Source of the DNA: Chlamydiota bacterium
Lineage (GTDB): Bacteria; Chlamydiota; Chlamydiia; Chlamydiales; Rhabdochlamydiaceae
NCBI GenBank assembly: GCA_011065235.1
Contig: JAAKFB010000054.1
Coordinates: 1-9,847, forward strand
Direction of reading: 5' to 3'
DNA: 9,847 nucleotides
The notes under the pieces were generated by a model. It had not been told where the DNA came from. It worked only from the letters and a program-made list of their open reading frames with translations, and ran no database searches. The position numbers and the translations under genes were made by a program. This document shows positions 1-7,821 of the stretch, one piece after another (the first letter of the stretch is position 1; every line of letters starts with the position of its first letter).

Positions 1-48
1 TCTCCCCGTTTCCGCTCTGTAATGTCTCTGGCAATAGAAGGCCTTTAG
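1..48 (+). CDS. Possible C-terminal end of a plus-strand gene entering from the left
   Basis: Reading frame 1 is open from the window edge to a TAG at 46-48 and encodes 15 residues (SPRFRSVMSLAIEGL). The other two plus frames also stop by position 53, so any plus-strand gene must end here. The stop lies 15 nt before the stem of a strong bidirectional terminator, which fits two convergent genes sharing one terminator. Fifteen residues are too few to name a family, and the open frame could be chance. The inference rests mainly on the terminator position. Confidence 0.3.
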   Translation, partial: SPRFRSVMSLAIEGL

Positions 49-63
49 AGTGAAGCGGTTAGG

Positions 64-96
64 AAAAACCCGGAAATTCTGAATTTCCGGGTTTTT
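64..96. terminator. Bidirectional intrinsic terminator
   Basis: A perfect 15-bp inverted repeat (64-78 pairing with 82-96) has a 3-nt loop, CTG. Each arm starts with five A and ends in five T, so both strands read a hairpin ending in a U-run. On the minus strand it lies 8 nt beyond the stop of the RING-finger gene. On the plus strand it would end a gene coming from the left. Confidence 0.9.
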
Positions 97-104
97 GAAG
101 AATA

Positions 105-896
105 TCAAGAGAAGAGGCGGTTAGCGATCTTGTGGATTGTATAAGATGTAAAGGCTTGGATTCCTTTTGAGATACAGCATCCTCCAAATGTATTAAAACT
201 AGCGGTATAAACTGTGAAACTAGAAAAAAATCCGAATAGAATAGGCTTAAGAAGTTGAGGGTGAATTAGTTCTAGAGCTCGAAAGAACAGAAAGAATTCA
301 GGGTGATTTAAAAGATATAAAGGTGATGTAACATTTTGAACTGTTGCAATCCCTACTCCAAGTCCTACAAGTGTTTGCACTTTAATGCTAGTTTTGAATG
401 CACCTATAGACGCAAGGAATATTCCAACTGTTGAAAATGTATCTGGAAATAGATAGCCATTTGCTATTAAAATAGGAATAGAAATAAATCCTAAGTTCCC
501 TTTTAGCATTTCTCGTGAAATTATGGCCTGCATTAATGTAGATCCAATATCGATAGGCCAGTTGTCAGAAGAGAATGTGATGGTCATAGATCCAAGTGTG
601 GTTAAGGCAATCCCTGAGATTTGTGATATTTTAGGGGCGTTATTTTTCAAGAAAAGAGCGAAGCGTTCTTTACTAGTGAACAACATGTTAGGGTTTACTG
701 GGACGCGACAAGTTGGGCATGGAAAATTTACAATTTTTTTGAAGAGCTCTCTTGCGCAGTCTCGATGCAAAGGATGCAATTTGCCATCTTTTCCTGTGTG
801 ACAGACCCATGTAAGATTGGAAGTGTCAGAATTTACTAAACACACTGAACAATTAGTATTATTTACTGAAGTTTGTTTGTATATACTTGTTGTCAT
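105..896 (-). CDS. RING-finger protein with hydrophobic membrane-associated C-terminal part
   Basis: A 263-residue protein. An N-terminal RING-type zinc-binding pattern is visible: C16-x2-C19, C32, H41-x2-H44-x2-C47, C60-P-x-C63. This is the cross-brace order of eukaryotic RING-H2 E3 ubiquitin ligases, which bind an E2 enzyme. From about residue 90 to the end the chain is strongly hydrophobic (for example 93-110 and 135-190), suggesting several membrane segments. Bacteria have no ubiquitin of their own, so by inference this is a secreted or inclusion-membrane effector acting on host ubiquitin; no sequence proof of secretion is visible. The ATG at 894-896 follows a weak AAGAG ribosome site (902-906, 5 nt spacing). 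The gene is monocistronic, sitting between the dnaK terminator and the terminator at 64-96. It is clearly more AT-rich than dnaK, consistent with a different origin. The RING call is fairly sure; ligase activity and location are untested. Confidence 0.75.
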   Translation of the reverse strand: MTTSIYKQTSVNNTNCSVCLVNSDTSNLTWVCHTGKDGKLHPLHRDCARELFKKIVNFPCPTCRVPVNPNMLFTSKERFALFLKNNAPKISQISGIALTTLGSMTITFSSDNWPIDIGSTLMQAIISREMLKGNLGFISIPILIANGYLFPDTFSTVGIFLASIGAFKTSIKVQTLVGLGVGIATVQNVTSPLYLLNHPEFFLFFRALELIHPQLLKPILFGFFSSFTVYTASFNTFGGCCISKGIQAFTSYTIHKIANRLFS

Positions 897-960
897 ATAG
901 TCTCTTTATTGTATTAATAATAAGAACAAGGATAACAAATTAAATGTTTAAATGCAATAA

Positions 961-986
961 AAAAGGCCGGCGGATGCCGGCCTTTT
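961..986 (-). terminator. Intrinsic terminator of the hrcA-grpE-dnaK operon
   Basis: An 11-bp perfect stem (961-971 with 976-986, core GGCCGGC) has a 4-nt loop. Read on the minus strand it ends in six T (959-964). It starts 12 nt after the dnaK stop codon and separates the operon from the RING gene. Confidence 0.92.
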
Positions 987-998
987 AGAATGAGAAGC

Positions 999-2900
999 TT
1001 ACTTTTCCTCTTCCTCGAGGATTTCGACCTCAGCCTCTTCGATATCGGGCTTGGCCTCTTCTTGAGGAGGAGGAGGGGGCGCGGCACCTTCGGGGCCAGC
1101 CCCACCTTGCAACGCTTCGCCGATCTTCTGCATGTGCGTGTTGAGCGCATCTTTCGCAGCCTTGATCGCGTCGATGTCGGTCCCTTCGAGGGCTTTTTTC
1201 ACCTTGTCGACATGGCTTTGGACGTCTGAGACGACCTCGCCCGGGATTTTATCCTTGTTGTCGTCGAGGGCTTTTTGAGCGCGGAAGGCGAGTGAATCAG
1301 CTTCGTTGCGCACTTCGACCATTTCTTTCTTCTTCTTGTCTTCGTCAGCATGAAGCTCGGCGTCTTTGAGCATTTTTTCCACTTCTTCATCAGAAAGTCC
1401 CGTTTTATCGATCCGGATTTTTTGCTCTTTTCCGCTTTTGATGTCTTTGGCAGAGACGTTCAGGATTCCGTTGGCGTCGATATCGAAGCAGACCTCAATT
1501 TGGGGCATGCCGCGAGGCGCTGGAGGGATGTCTGTGAGGTCGAAGCGGCCGATCTCTTTATTGTCGGAGGCCATTTTCCGCTCCCCTTGAAGGACGGCGA
1601 TCGTTACGGCAGGCGGGTTGTCAGCGGCTGTCGAGAAGCCTAGCTTCTTCTGGGCTGGAATAGTGGTGTTGCGCTCAACGAGGGGCGTGAGGACGCCGCC
1701 AAGGGTCTCGATACCGAGGGCGAGGGGGATGACGTCGAGCAGGAGGACGTCTTTGACGTCTCCTGAGAGGACTCCACCTTGGATCCCGGCGCCGATGGCA
1801 ACCACTTCGTCGGGGTTGACCCCTTTGTGGGGCTCTTTGTTAAAAATTTCAGAGACTTTGCGCTCGACAGCGGGCATCCGTGTCATCCCTCCGACGAGGA
1901 TCACTTCATCGATCTTATCGGTTGAGAGGCCGGCATCTTTTAGGGCTTTGAGGCAGGGCTCTTTGGTTCGATCGACGAGATTGTGCGCGAGGTTCTCGAA
2001 CTGCGCACGGGTGAGTGTCAGCTGGAGGTGTTTGGGTCCTGTCGCATCCATCGTGATGAACGGTTGGTTGATCTCTGTTGTCTGGGTCCCAGAGAGCTCG
2101 ATTTTGGCTTTTTCAGCTGCGTCGCGCAGGCGCTGCAGCGCCATTTTGTCTTTGGAAAGATCGATTCCGTTTTCTTTTTTGAACTCATCAATCAGCCACT
2201 GGAGGATGATGTTGTCAAAGTCGTCTCCACCGAGGTGGGTGTCTCCGTTTGTGGAGAGTACTTCAAAGACGCCATCGCCGATTTCAAGGATGGAGATGTC
2301 AAAGGTTCCTCCACCGAGGTCATAGACGGCGATTTTTTTATCGCTTTGTTTGTCGAGGCCATAGGCGAGGGCAGCTGCTGTCGGCTCGGGGATGATCCGC
2401 TTAACGTCGAGTCCGGCGATGCGCCCCGCATCTTTGGTCGATTGGCGCTGCGAGTCGTTGAAATAGGCGGGAACGGTGATGACTGCTTCGGTGATTTTCT
2501 CGCCGAGATAGGCTTCTGCGGTCTCTTTCATTTTGATGAGGATCTGCGCACCTACTTCTTCGGGAGTGATGTTTTTGCCATCGATTTCAAAGACGGCGTC
2601 GCCATTACTTCCTCCCTGGACTTTATAAGGGATGTTTTTGAGTTCTGATTCCACTTCGGAGAATTTACGTCCGATGAATCGCTTGGAAGAATAGATGGTT
2701 TTCTCGGGGTTAGTTACAGCTTGGCGCTTGGCGGGAATCCCGACGAGGCGCTCGGCGTCCTTGTAGCTCACAACCGATGGGGTTGTGCGCGAACCTTCGG
2801 CACTTGCGATGACTTTCGGGGTGCCTCCTTCCATAATGGAGACACAAGAGTTCGTTGTCCCGAGGTCGATTCCGATAATTTTGCTTTGTTGTTTACTCAT
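999..2900 (-). CDS. dnaK: Hsp70 molecular chaperone DnaK
   Basis: A full-length 633-residue cytoplasmic Hsp70. It binds exposed hydrophobic peptides in an ATP cycle driven by a DnaJ partner and reset by GrpE. Visible signatures: the phosphate-1 motif IDLGTTNS (11-18), the VPAYFNDSQRQ segment (143-153), YDLGGGTFD (193-201), the ILVGGMTRMPAV segment (334-345), and the interdomain linker DVLLLDVIPLALGIET (384-399). The substrate-binding domain and helical lid follow to about residue 600. The tail is acidic, with a run of five prolines (608-612) and the ending EEAEVEILEEEEK. The ATG at 2898-2900 has an AAGGAG ribosome site (2908-2913) with 7 nt spacing, located inside grpE. The first 8 nt overlap the end of grpE (ATGAGTAA), so translation is probably coupled. 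It is the last gene of the CIRCE-controlled operon, followed by a strong terminator. Base composition is GC-rich relative to the flanking accessory genes. Confidence 0.99.
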   Translation of the reverse strand: MSKQQSKIIGIDLGTTNSCVSIMEGGTPKVIASAEGSRTTPSVVSYKDAERLVGIPAKRQAVTNPEKTIYSSKRFIGRKFSEVESELKNIPYKVQGGSNGDAVFEIDGKNITPEEVGAQILIKMKETAEAYLGEKITEAVITVPAYFNDSQRQSTKDAGRIAGLDVKRIIPEPTAAALAYGLDKQSDKKIAVYDLGGGTFDISILEIGDGVFEVLSTNGDTHLGGDDFDNIILQWLIDEFKKENGIDLSKDKMALQRLRDAAEKAKIELSGTQTTEINQPFITMDATGPKHLQLTLTRAQFENLAHNLVDRTKEPCLKALKDAGLSTDKIDEVILVGGMTRMPAVERKVSEIFNKEPHKGVNPDEVVAIGAGIQGGVLSGDVKDVLLLDVIPLALGIETLGGVLTPLVERNTTIPAQKKLGFSTAADNPPAVTIAVLQGERKMASDNKEIGRFDLTDIPPAPRGMPQIEVCFDIDANGILNVSAKDIKSGKEQKIRIDKTGLSDEEVEKMLKDAELHADEDKKKKEMVEVRNEADSLAFRAQKALDDNKDKIPGEVVSDVQSHVDKVKKALEGTDIDAIKAAKDALNTHMQKIGEALQGGAGPEGAAPPPPPQEEAKPDIEEAEVEILEEEEK

Positions 2901-3423
2901 GGTTTTGCTCCTTGTTTTCTTCTTTTGATGTATTATCTGTTGGGGCCTTGGCCACTTTTACACGGGCAGCGCGCAAGACTCGATCACCACTTTTGTACCC
3001 TTTGAGGAACTCTTGGAGGATCGTTCCATCGGGGTGCTCATGGGTCTCTTCGACTTCGACTGCTTCGTGTTTGTGTGGGTCAAACATCTCGTTTTCAGAG
3101 TGGAAGGCCACCACATTGTGATTTGAGAGGATTTCTTTAAATTGTGAGAGGATTATTTCGAAACCTTTGGCCCAATTGCGGGTGTCTTCGCTCATTTGGT
3201 CAGTGAACCCGAGGGCGTTTTCAAGGGTGTCGATGGGAAGGAGAATTTCTGCAACGACATTTTCAATGGCAAAGCGGGTCATCTCGTGCTTTTCTTTCTG
3301 CATGCGCTTGCGCGAGTTTTCCATCTCAGCGAGAAGGCGGAGGTACTTGTCTTGAAAGTCTTCTTCTTTGGGCGCGACTTCTTCTTCTTTTTTGATCTCT
3401 TCGATTTTATCTTCTTCGGTCAT
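2893..3423 (-). CDS. grpE: Nucleotide exchange factor GrpE
   Basis: A 176-residue protein, a normal bacterial GrpE length. GrpE dimers bind the DnaK ATPase domain and release ADP, and often act as a thermosensor. The N-terminal third is highly charged (Glu/Lys-rich, residues 1-50), expected for the long dimeric helix. The conserved beta-domain carries the family signature: FDPHKHEAVEVEE (114-126), then GTILQEFLKGYKSGDRVLRAA (133-153), then VKVAK. The ATG at 3421-3423 shares one base with the hrcA stop (TAATG) and has an AAGGA site (3430-3434) 6 nt upstream. The stop overlaps the dnaK start by 8 nt. Both overlaps point to one polycistronic mRNA with coupled translation, keeping co-chaperone and chaperone levels linked. 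Confidence 0.98.
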   Translation of the reverse strand: MTEEDKIEEIKKEEEVAPKEEDFQDKYLRLLAEMENSRKRMQKEKHEMTRFAIENVVAEILLPIDTLENALGFTDQMSEDTRNWAKGFEIILSQFKEILSNHNVVAFHSENEMFDPHKHEAVEVEETHEHPDGTILQEFLKGYKSGDRVLRAARVKVAKAPTDNTSKEENKEQNHE

Positions 3424-4565
3424 TAAATATCCTTATTTTCTATGAGCAAACCCATGGAAGGCGATTTGCTCTCCAGCTCAATTTGCGAGGCTTTGGGTTT
3501 GCGGAAAGTGATTTTAAACTTGTATAAGCTATTTGTCAGCGTCTCGCTGATAGCATCTGCAGCTACTTCGAGCAGGCCAAAGAGGCGGCGGTAGGGGAGG
3601 CGATTGGGGCCGAGTAGCGCAATGGCACCGGCTGTGGTTTGGTGAATCTTGTAGGGGATGATCAGTACACTGCATCCAGAGAGGGTTGTCGATAGAATTT
3701 CGAGGTCTTCTCCCAAAAAACAGGTGAGCTGGTTTTGTGCACATGTTTTTTGGAGGAGCTCGCGGAGGTCTTTTTCATTTTCGAAGAGTGAAAGGCCGCT
3801 GGCGAGCGATGCAGCATTGTTGAAATCGGGGTATTCGAGGAGTTTGGAAAATCCGGTTTTGTAGATGTCCTCAGCACTGAAATTTGAGTAGGTGACGATG
3901 TGCCGGAGCATGATTTCTTTGTAGAGTTGGTTGCCGAGCTTTTCCTCTTCTTGCGAGAGTTTGGGCTTTTCAATGCCGGTTGTGCGCCACTGTAAATACT
4001 TTGCAATCGTATCGAGGTTGGCGCCTGAGAGTCCTTTTTCGATGTAGAGGACCTCGGTGTGAATCATCCCGAAATCGGTGATGAGAACGCAGAGACAGCG
4101 ATTGGAATCGATCGCAACGAGCTTGATGTCGAGGATGAAGTCTTGATCGAATCGGGGAGAAGAGAGAAAGACTGCACACTTAGTCTCATCGGCAATCCAT
4201 TCAGCGGCTTGCTGCAGATAGGAAGCCACTTCGCGGGACGATTTGGAGAGTTTTTTGCGTAAGGGCTCAGCCTCTTTTTCCTTGATTTGAGGATTGGAGA
4301 GGTGGGTGTCGACGTAGACCTTGTAGCCAGCTTCCGTGGGAATGCGTCCACCCGAGGAGTGCTGTTGGCGCAGGTAACCGGCTTTTTCGAGCTTGGCGAA
4401 ATAGTTGCGGATCGTCGCAGAGGAAAGGTTCTGGAAGCCTCTTTCGCGCAAGGTGCTCGAGCCGACGGGAGTTCCCGTCTCGAGATAGAGCTCCACGAGA
4501 CCGAGGAGAACGAGTCTCTCTCTTTCGTCTTTTGCAGGTCTTTTTGGGGTCATGGCTTTCATCAT
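3423..4565 (-). CDS. hrcA: Heat-inducible transcription repressor HrcA
   Basis: A 380-residue HrcA. It binds CIRCE operators and represses heat-shock genes until heat or misfolded protein inactivates it; in the known model, activity depends on GroEL. An N-terminal winged-helix domain spans roughly residues 14-80, including LGLVELYLETGTPVGSSTLR (21-40), SSATIRNYFAKLEKAGYL (48-65) and SGGRIPTEAGYKVYVD (71-86). The central and C-terminal dimer/GAF-like region ends near GPNRLPYRRLFGLLEVAADAIS. After it comes a basic tail of about 32 residues (349-380) that most bacterial HrcA proteins lack; extended tails are a known feature of chlamydial HrcA. Two adjacent ATGs (4560-4565) and a third at 4551-4553 are possible starts. 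The first is used here, but it lies almost on the predicted transcription start and has no ribosome site. It is first in the operon, overlaps grpE by 1 nt, and sits directly behind a CIRCE, so it is autoregulated. Confidence 0.98.
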   Translation of the reverse strand: MMKAMTPKRPAKDERERLVLLGLVELYLETGTPVGSSTLRERGFQNLSSATIRNYFAKLEKAGYLRQQHSSGGRIPTEAGYKVYVDTHLSNPQIKEKEAEPLRKKLSKSSREVASYLQQAAEWIADETKCAVFLSSPRFDQDFILDIKLVAIDSNRCLCVLITDFGMIHTEVLYIEKGLSGANLDTIAKYLQWRTTGIEKPKLSQEEEKLGNQLYKEIMLRHIVTYSNFSAEDIYKTGFSKLLEYPDFNNAASLASGLSLFENEKDLRELLQKTCAQNQLTCFLGEDLEILSTTLSGCSVLIIPYKIHQTTAGAIALLGPNRLPYRRLFGLLEVAADAISETLTNSLYKFKITFRKPKASQIELESKSPSMGLLIENKDI

Positions 4566-4572
4566 AAAGGTA

Positions 4573-4601
4573 ATTATAGCAAAGGTCGTGGGGGAAGTAA
4601 A
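4573..4601 (-). promoter_or_regulatory. Sigma-70-type promoter of hrcA-grpE-dnaK (proximal)
   Basis: On the minus strand a perfect -10 TATAAT (4573-4578), preceded by TGC (extended -10), stands 17 nt from a -35 TTTACT (4596-4601, 4 of 6 matches). Predicted transcription starts near 4565-4567, at or one to two bases before the first hrcA ATG, which would give a leaderless or nearly leaderless mRNA. A second possible promoter overlaps it: -35 TTGACC (4619-4624), 17 nt, -10 TTTACT (4596-4601). That one would give a leader of about 25 nt and has its -35 box inside the CIRCE spacer. Confidence 0.65.
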
Positions 4602-4606
4602 GAAAA

Positions 4607-4633
4607 TTAGCAGTCTGGGGTCAAGATTGCTGA
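4607..4633. promoter_or_regulatory. CIRCE operator (HrcA binding site)
   Basis: The plus strand reads TTAGCAGTC (4607-4615), a spacer of exactly 9 nt (4616-4624), then GATTGCTGA (4625-4633). The CIRCE consensus is TTAGCACTC-N9-GAGTGCTAA, so the arms match 8 of 9 and 7 of 9 positions. The site lies 41 nt upstream of hrcA and just upstream of the TATAAT promoter. It overlaps the -35 box of the alternative distal promoter, so bound HrcA would block polymerase there directly. Together with hrcA as first gene this gives an autorepressed heat-shock operon. Confidence 0.88.
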
Positions 4634-4656
4634 AGTAATTTGTAAGTACTTGAGAA

Positions 4657-7600
4657 TTAATCCTCTAGAATATCAGGATCTGTGGCGATAATAGGGAGAA
4701 TATCGACGATGGTGGGGGACCACTCGAGTCCACGGGAGTAGACGATCTTTGAGGCGATATAGGTGGCGATGATCGCCTTTTTGTGGATATCGGGGATATC
4801 GGTGATGATCCGTTCTTTGTATTGGCTACATAGCAGCGGAGGGCAATAATTGAGTAGGCAGCGGATTAGCGGATTTTTCGGGTCGTCAGAGAGGACTATC
4901 CCCTCTAAATAGTCGAGAAGCTGGTACATGTAGGTGTTGATTTTCTCAGAAATCCACTCGGAAATATCGGTCAGATAAGCTCCTGTTTCGGCGTGGGTGG
5001 TGAGTAGGAGCTGGGCTTCATCTTTGGCCCGATCGCGGATGATGGCGAGGATTTCAGGCATCAATTCGGGCTTTTTCTCGATGAACTCCTCTTCGGAGAG
5101 GATGAGGCTCGTGAGCACTTCAAAAGAGGAGCAGGTGACGCCTCCTTTGTTGGCCGAGCTGTCTTTGATGATGAGAACACCGAGTTTTTCTAGAGCTCTA
5201 CGAGCCCAAGGGGTCAGATAGAGGTTCGCTCCTTCGACGATCGCCTTCGATGTCGGATGGCCGGTCTCGTCGAGGAAGTCTTTATAGTTGTGTTCATTGA
5301 GCGTGCGCGGTCTGCCTCCACCTGGGATGAAGATATCGGTCTTGGCTTGATGGACATTGTGGCTGAAGAGGTGGTTCATCTCATTTCCTGAGAGCCAATC
5401 TTTGATCACTTTGTCCTTTTTCTTGCGCCAGCAAAGGGTTTGTTGTGCATATGCCGTCTGTTCACGCTTGGTCGTCAAATCGAGCAAAAATCCCCCGTCA
5501 TTGAGTTTGTTTGGAGGATAATTGCAAATCGGCTGAACGTCGTGGAACATCTGTGCGAGGATTTTCAGATCGAGCCCTTTGGGATCGTAGATGGTGCCCG
5601 AGATATCTGTGAGGGCGAGTAATTTGGCCGTCTTGGGGAAGAATTTGTAGAGATTGAGGAGCTGATTTCCGGCGACATCGCCATCGGGACCACCGGAAAT
5701 TTTGATCGTGAAGGAGTCGACGTAGGGATCGATGCCGAGGTATTTGAGCGCCTCTTCCATGTAGACGTTCACCCCAAGCGAGGTGACCCCATATTCTTTG
5801 TGGTTGATTCCGGCGCTGGGTTTACTCGAGATGAAAGATCCCCGTGGTTTGTAGTCATAGAATGTAGAATGCCTGGCGATCCACTCGATCATTTCATTAT
5901 GCATGTTCTCATCGGGGCCGAGATAGATATATTCGGGTTTTTTCCAGTAGTCGACAATGTGTTTGGCGCGCAATTTTCCATCGGCATCACAGTTGAGCAG
6001 TGTGATAAACGCCTCTATAAATGAACGCTGCGAAGAGTAGAGATATTCGAGTTTTTGCTCTTTTTTGTAGGTGACCAAATGTTCTTTAATCGTCTCCTCG
6101 TCTAGGCCAGCTTCTTTCAGCTCTTCTTTGTAGATGTCGATCTCCGATTGGAGCCGCTCGAATGGTTCTAGAAAAATCACTCCTTTTGCGCCCCCTTCAG
6201 GGATATCTTTGTTTTTTTTCTGCTGCGTATACGCGAGGTTATAACACTCAGCAAAGACGATATTGCGCTCCCAAAGCATCTGTTCCATTTTCTGAGGGAA
6301 TACAGTCCTTAAACCTCCGCGAGAGAGTTCTTTAAACCGGATATGGAATCCGATGAAGTACATCCCCTTGGTGAAGAAGATGGAAAAAGGGAGCTCGGGG
6401 AATTTTTCTTTCCGATCATAGGGAAGGTAATCTAGGTATATGGGGTCGAGGCGGAAGCAAAAAGCGCTCTTGTTATTCCGATAAAAATTGGTCTTGAGTG
6501 TGTGCTCGACAAAATTCATCCCCTGCCTGAGGATGTTTTTGCGTTTGGTGTCGTTGGCTTCATTTCCCGTGTCGAGGTCGGCAACGAGTTTGAGGAACTC
6601 TTTTTTGGTATTCTCATATTTTTTGAGATTAACCCCTTCTGGATCGAATTTGTATTCGAAGGCCTCGGTGAGCAAAATCGTCAGTTCGGGGTGCCGGCAC
6701 AGTCCTTCTTCGATATTGCCCAGACTGTACATGTTGACATCGGCGTGGGTGAGAGTTTGGTGGATGAAATTTGACATCGCTTTGATCAGATTGCCGATAT
6801 TGCCTCGGACAAGCTCAGTGTCGACGAATCTCTTCTCGATGATTTCTTGCTGTCCCTCGAAGTATTTCAGAGTGACCAATTCCTGGAGAAAATCCTGCGT
6901 GTCACACGCGTCCCACGCAGCTTGTCCTTTTTCTCCATGCAACCCGATAGACATGATGAGGACGGAGTCCTTGCTATAAGGGTTGATATATGTTGCGCTG
7001 ACTCGGCGCATGGTCAGATTATGGCGATGAACGACCCTTGCGAGGTTATACAAAAAGTGGTGTTTGGGAACATTGCGCCACGCAAAGACCACCTGCATCG
7101 AGGGGAGGTCCTTTTTTTTCTTCCAATCTTTGTTGTAGCGGACCTCATATTGGCAGTGATTGCGGCTCTGAGCGCGGAAAAACATGTCGAACGCCATGCT
7201 GAGGCGCTCTTTGGGCATAGAACGCAAAAAACGGGGACTCATTCCGGCCAAAAGCTTGCGAAATTCAGCATCTGTCACTTCGGGATTGCGGGCCTTAACG
7301 AGCTCTCTGATCTCTTTTTTCTCCTCGGGATCCAAGATCTTTTCAGTCTCTTCCACCTCTGGTGCCATCGTGAAATAGATGATGGCGACGCGTAAATTGG
7401 TTTTTACACGAGGAAAAGGGGGAGATTCATTGGAGACGAATGCGCGGTAGTCCTTGATTCCCTGCATTTGATAGTGCTTCAAGATGCGCAAGTCGGCGTC
7501 CATGCTGTCGAGGCAGAGGACGATAGATGAGTCTTTCAGGTGGATATGGGCGAAGAAATCCTGCAAGTCGAAACCCATTAAACTATGGGCGATCAAGAGG

Positions 7601-7755
7601 ATATCATCCTCGGAGACCTCTTCGAAGAAGCTGGGGGGCATGTGTTGCTCGAGCCAGACATAGCACTCTTCGCACTTACGACTCTCTTTACGAACGGCAT
7701 CAGCGAGATGCTCCTTGAGATCTTCGCCGCTACCCGGTTTTTTCTTCTTTGCCAT
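4657..7755 (-). CDS. NAD-specific glutamate dehydrogenase, large (115-kDa) class
   Basis: A 1032-residue enzyme oxidising L-glutamate to 2-oxoglutarate and ammonia with NAD+. The length fits the 115-kDa class known from fungi and protists (Gdh2 type), not the roughly 450-residue hexameric or 1600-residue 180-kDa classes. The N-terminal half (to about 450) is the large-class regulatory region. The catalytic part shows KELSRGGLRTVF (475-486), the substrate-lysine motif EGGAKG (520-525, K524), the Rossmann-type NAD-binding loop GGPDGDVAGN (688-697), GGGRPRT (812-818), EGANLYLT (841-848) and KDSSANKGGVTCSSFEVL (864-881). All key residues appear present. The ATG at 7753-7755 has only a close AGAGG (2 nt spacing) as ribosome site, but N-terminal sequence resembling the family begins soon after it. 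It lies 91 nt upstream of hrcA without a clear terminator, so some readthrough into the heat-shock operon is possible. It would let the bacterium burn host glutamate through the TCA cycle. The substrate side is well supported; allosteric control is unknown. Confidence 0.93.
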   Translation of the reverse strand: MAKKKKPGSGEDLKEHLADAVRKESRKCEECYVWLEQHMPPSFFEEVSEDDILLIAHSLMGFDLQDFFAHIHLKDSSIVLCLDSMDADLRILKHYQMQGIKDYRAFVSNESPPFPRVKTNLRVAIIYFTMAPEVEETEKILDPEEKKEIRELVKARNPEVTDAEFRKLLAGMSPRFLRSMPKERLSMAFDMFFRAQSRNHCQYEVRYNKDWKKKKDLPSMQVVFAWRNVPKHHFLYNLARVVHRHNLTMRRVSATYINPYSKDSVLIMSIGLHGEKGQAAWDACDTQDFLQELVTLKYFEGQQEIIEKRFVDTELVRGNIGNLIKAMSNFIHQTLTHADVNMYSLGNIEEGLCRHPELTILLTEAFEYKFDPEGVNLKKYENTKKEFLKLVADLDTGNEANDTKRKNILRQGMNFVEHTLKTNFYRNNKSAFCFRLDPIYLDYLPYDRKEKFPELPFSIFFTKGMYFIGFHIRFKELSRGGLRTVFPQKMEQMLWERNIVFAECYNLAYTQQKKNKDIPEGGAKGVIFLEPFERLQSEIDIYKEELKEAGLDEETIKEHLVTYKKEQKLEYLYSSQRSFIEAFITLLNCDADGKLRAKHIVDYWKKPEYIYLGPDENMHNEMIEWIARHSTFYDYKPRGSFISSKPSAGINHKEYGVTSLGVNVYMEEALKYLGIDPYVDSFTIKISGGPDGDVAGNQLLNLYKFFPKTAKLLALTDISGTIYDPKGLDLKILAQMFHDVQPICNYPPNKLNDGGFLLDLTTKREQTAYAQQTLCWRKKKDKVIKDWLSGNEMNHLFSHNVHQAKTDIFIPGGGRPRTLNEHNYKDFLDETGHPTSKAIVEGANLYLTPWARRALEKLGVLIIKDSSANKGGVTCSSFEVLTSLILSEEEFIEKKPELMPEILAIIRDRAKDEAQLLLTTHAETGAYLTDISEWISEKINTYMYQLLDYLEGIVLSDDPKNPLIRCLLNYCPPLLCSQYKERIITDIPDIHKKAIIATYIASKIVYSRGLEWSPTIVDILPIIATDPDILED

Positions 7756-7799
7756 ACCCTCTATCTATGACAAGGTAAAGAAATTTTTTCAATCAAAAG

Positions 7800-7815
7800 A
7801 ATTTTTGCAAAAATT
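7800..7815. repeat. 16-bp perfect palindrome upstream of glutamate dehydrogenase
   Basis: AATTTTTGCAAAAATT is a perfect self-complementary sequence centred 52 bp upstream of the glutamate dehydrogenase start. It could be an operator for a dimeric regulator, but AT-rich spacers form such palindromes by chance, and I do not recognise a known operator. Confidence 0.35.
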
Positions 7816-7821
7816 TGACCG

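Noticed and set aside
1618..2648. Long plus-strand open frames across dnaK (1618-2325 and 1983-2648)
   Set aside because: They lie opposite a certain dnaK gene. Long antisense frames arise from its GC-rich codon use, and their translations are low-complexity Ser/Arg or Asp/Phe-rich with no family signature.
6488..7395. Plus-strand open frames opposite glutamate dehydrogenase
   Set aside because: The minus-strand enzyme is intact with all motifs through this interval. The opposite frames have no recognisable domain and are shadows.
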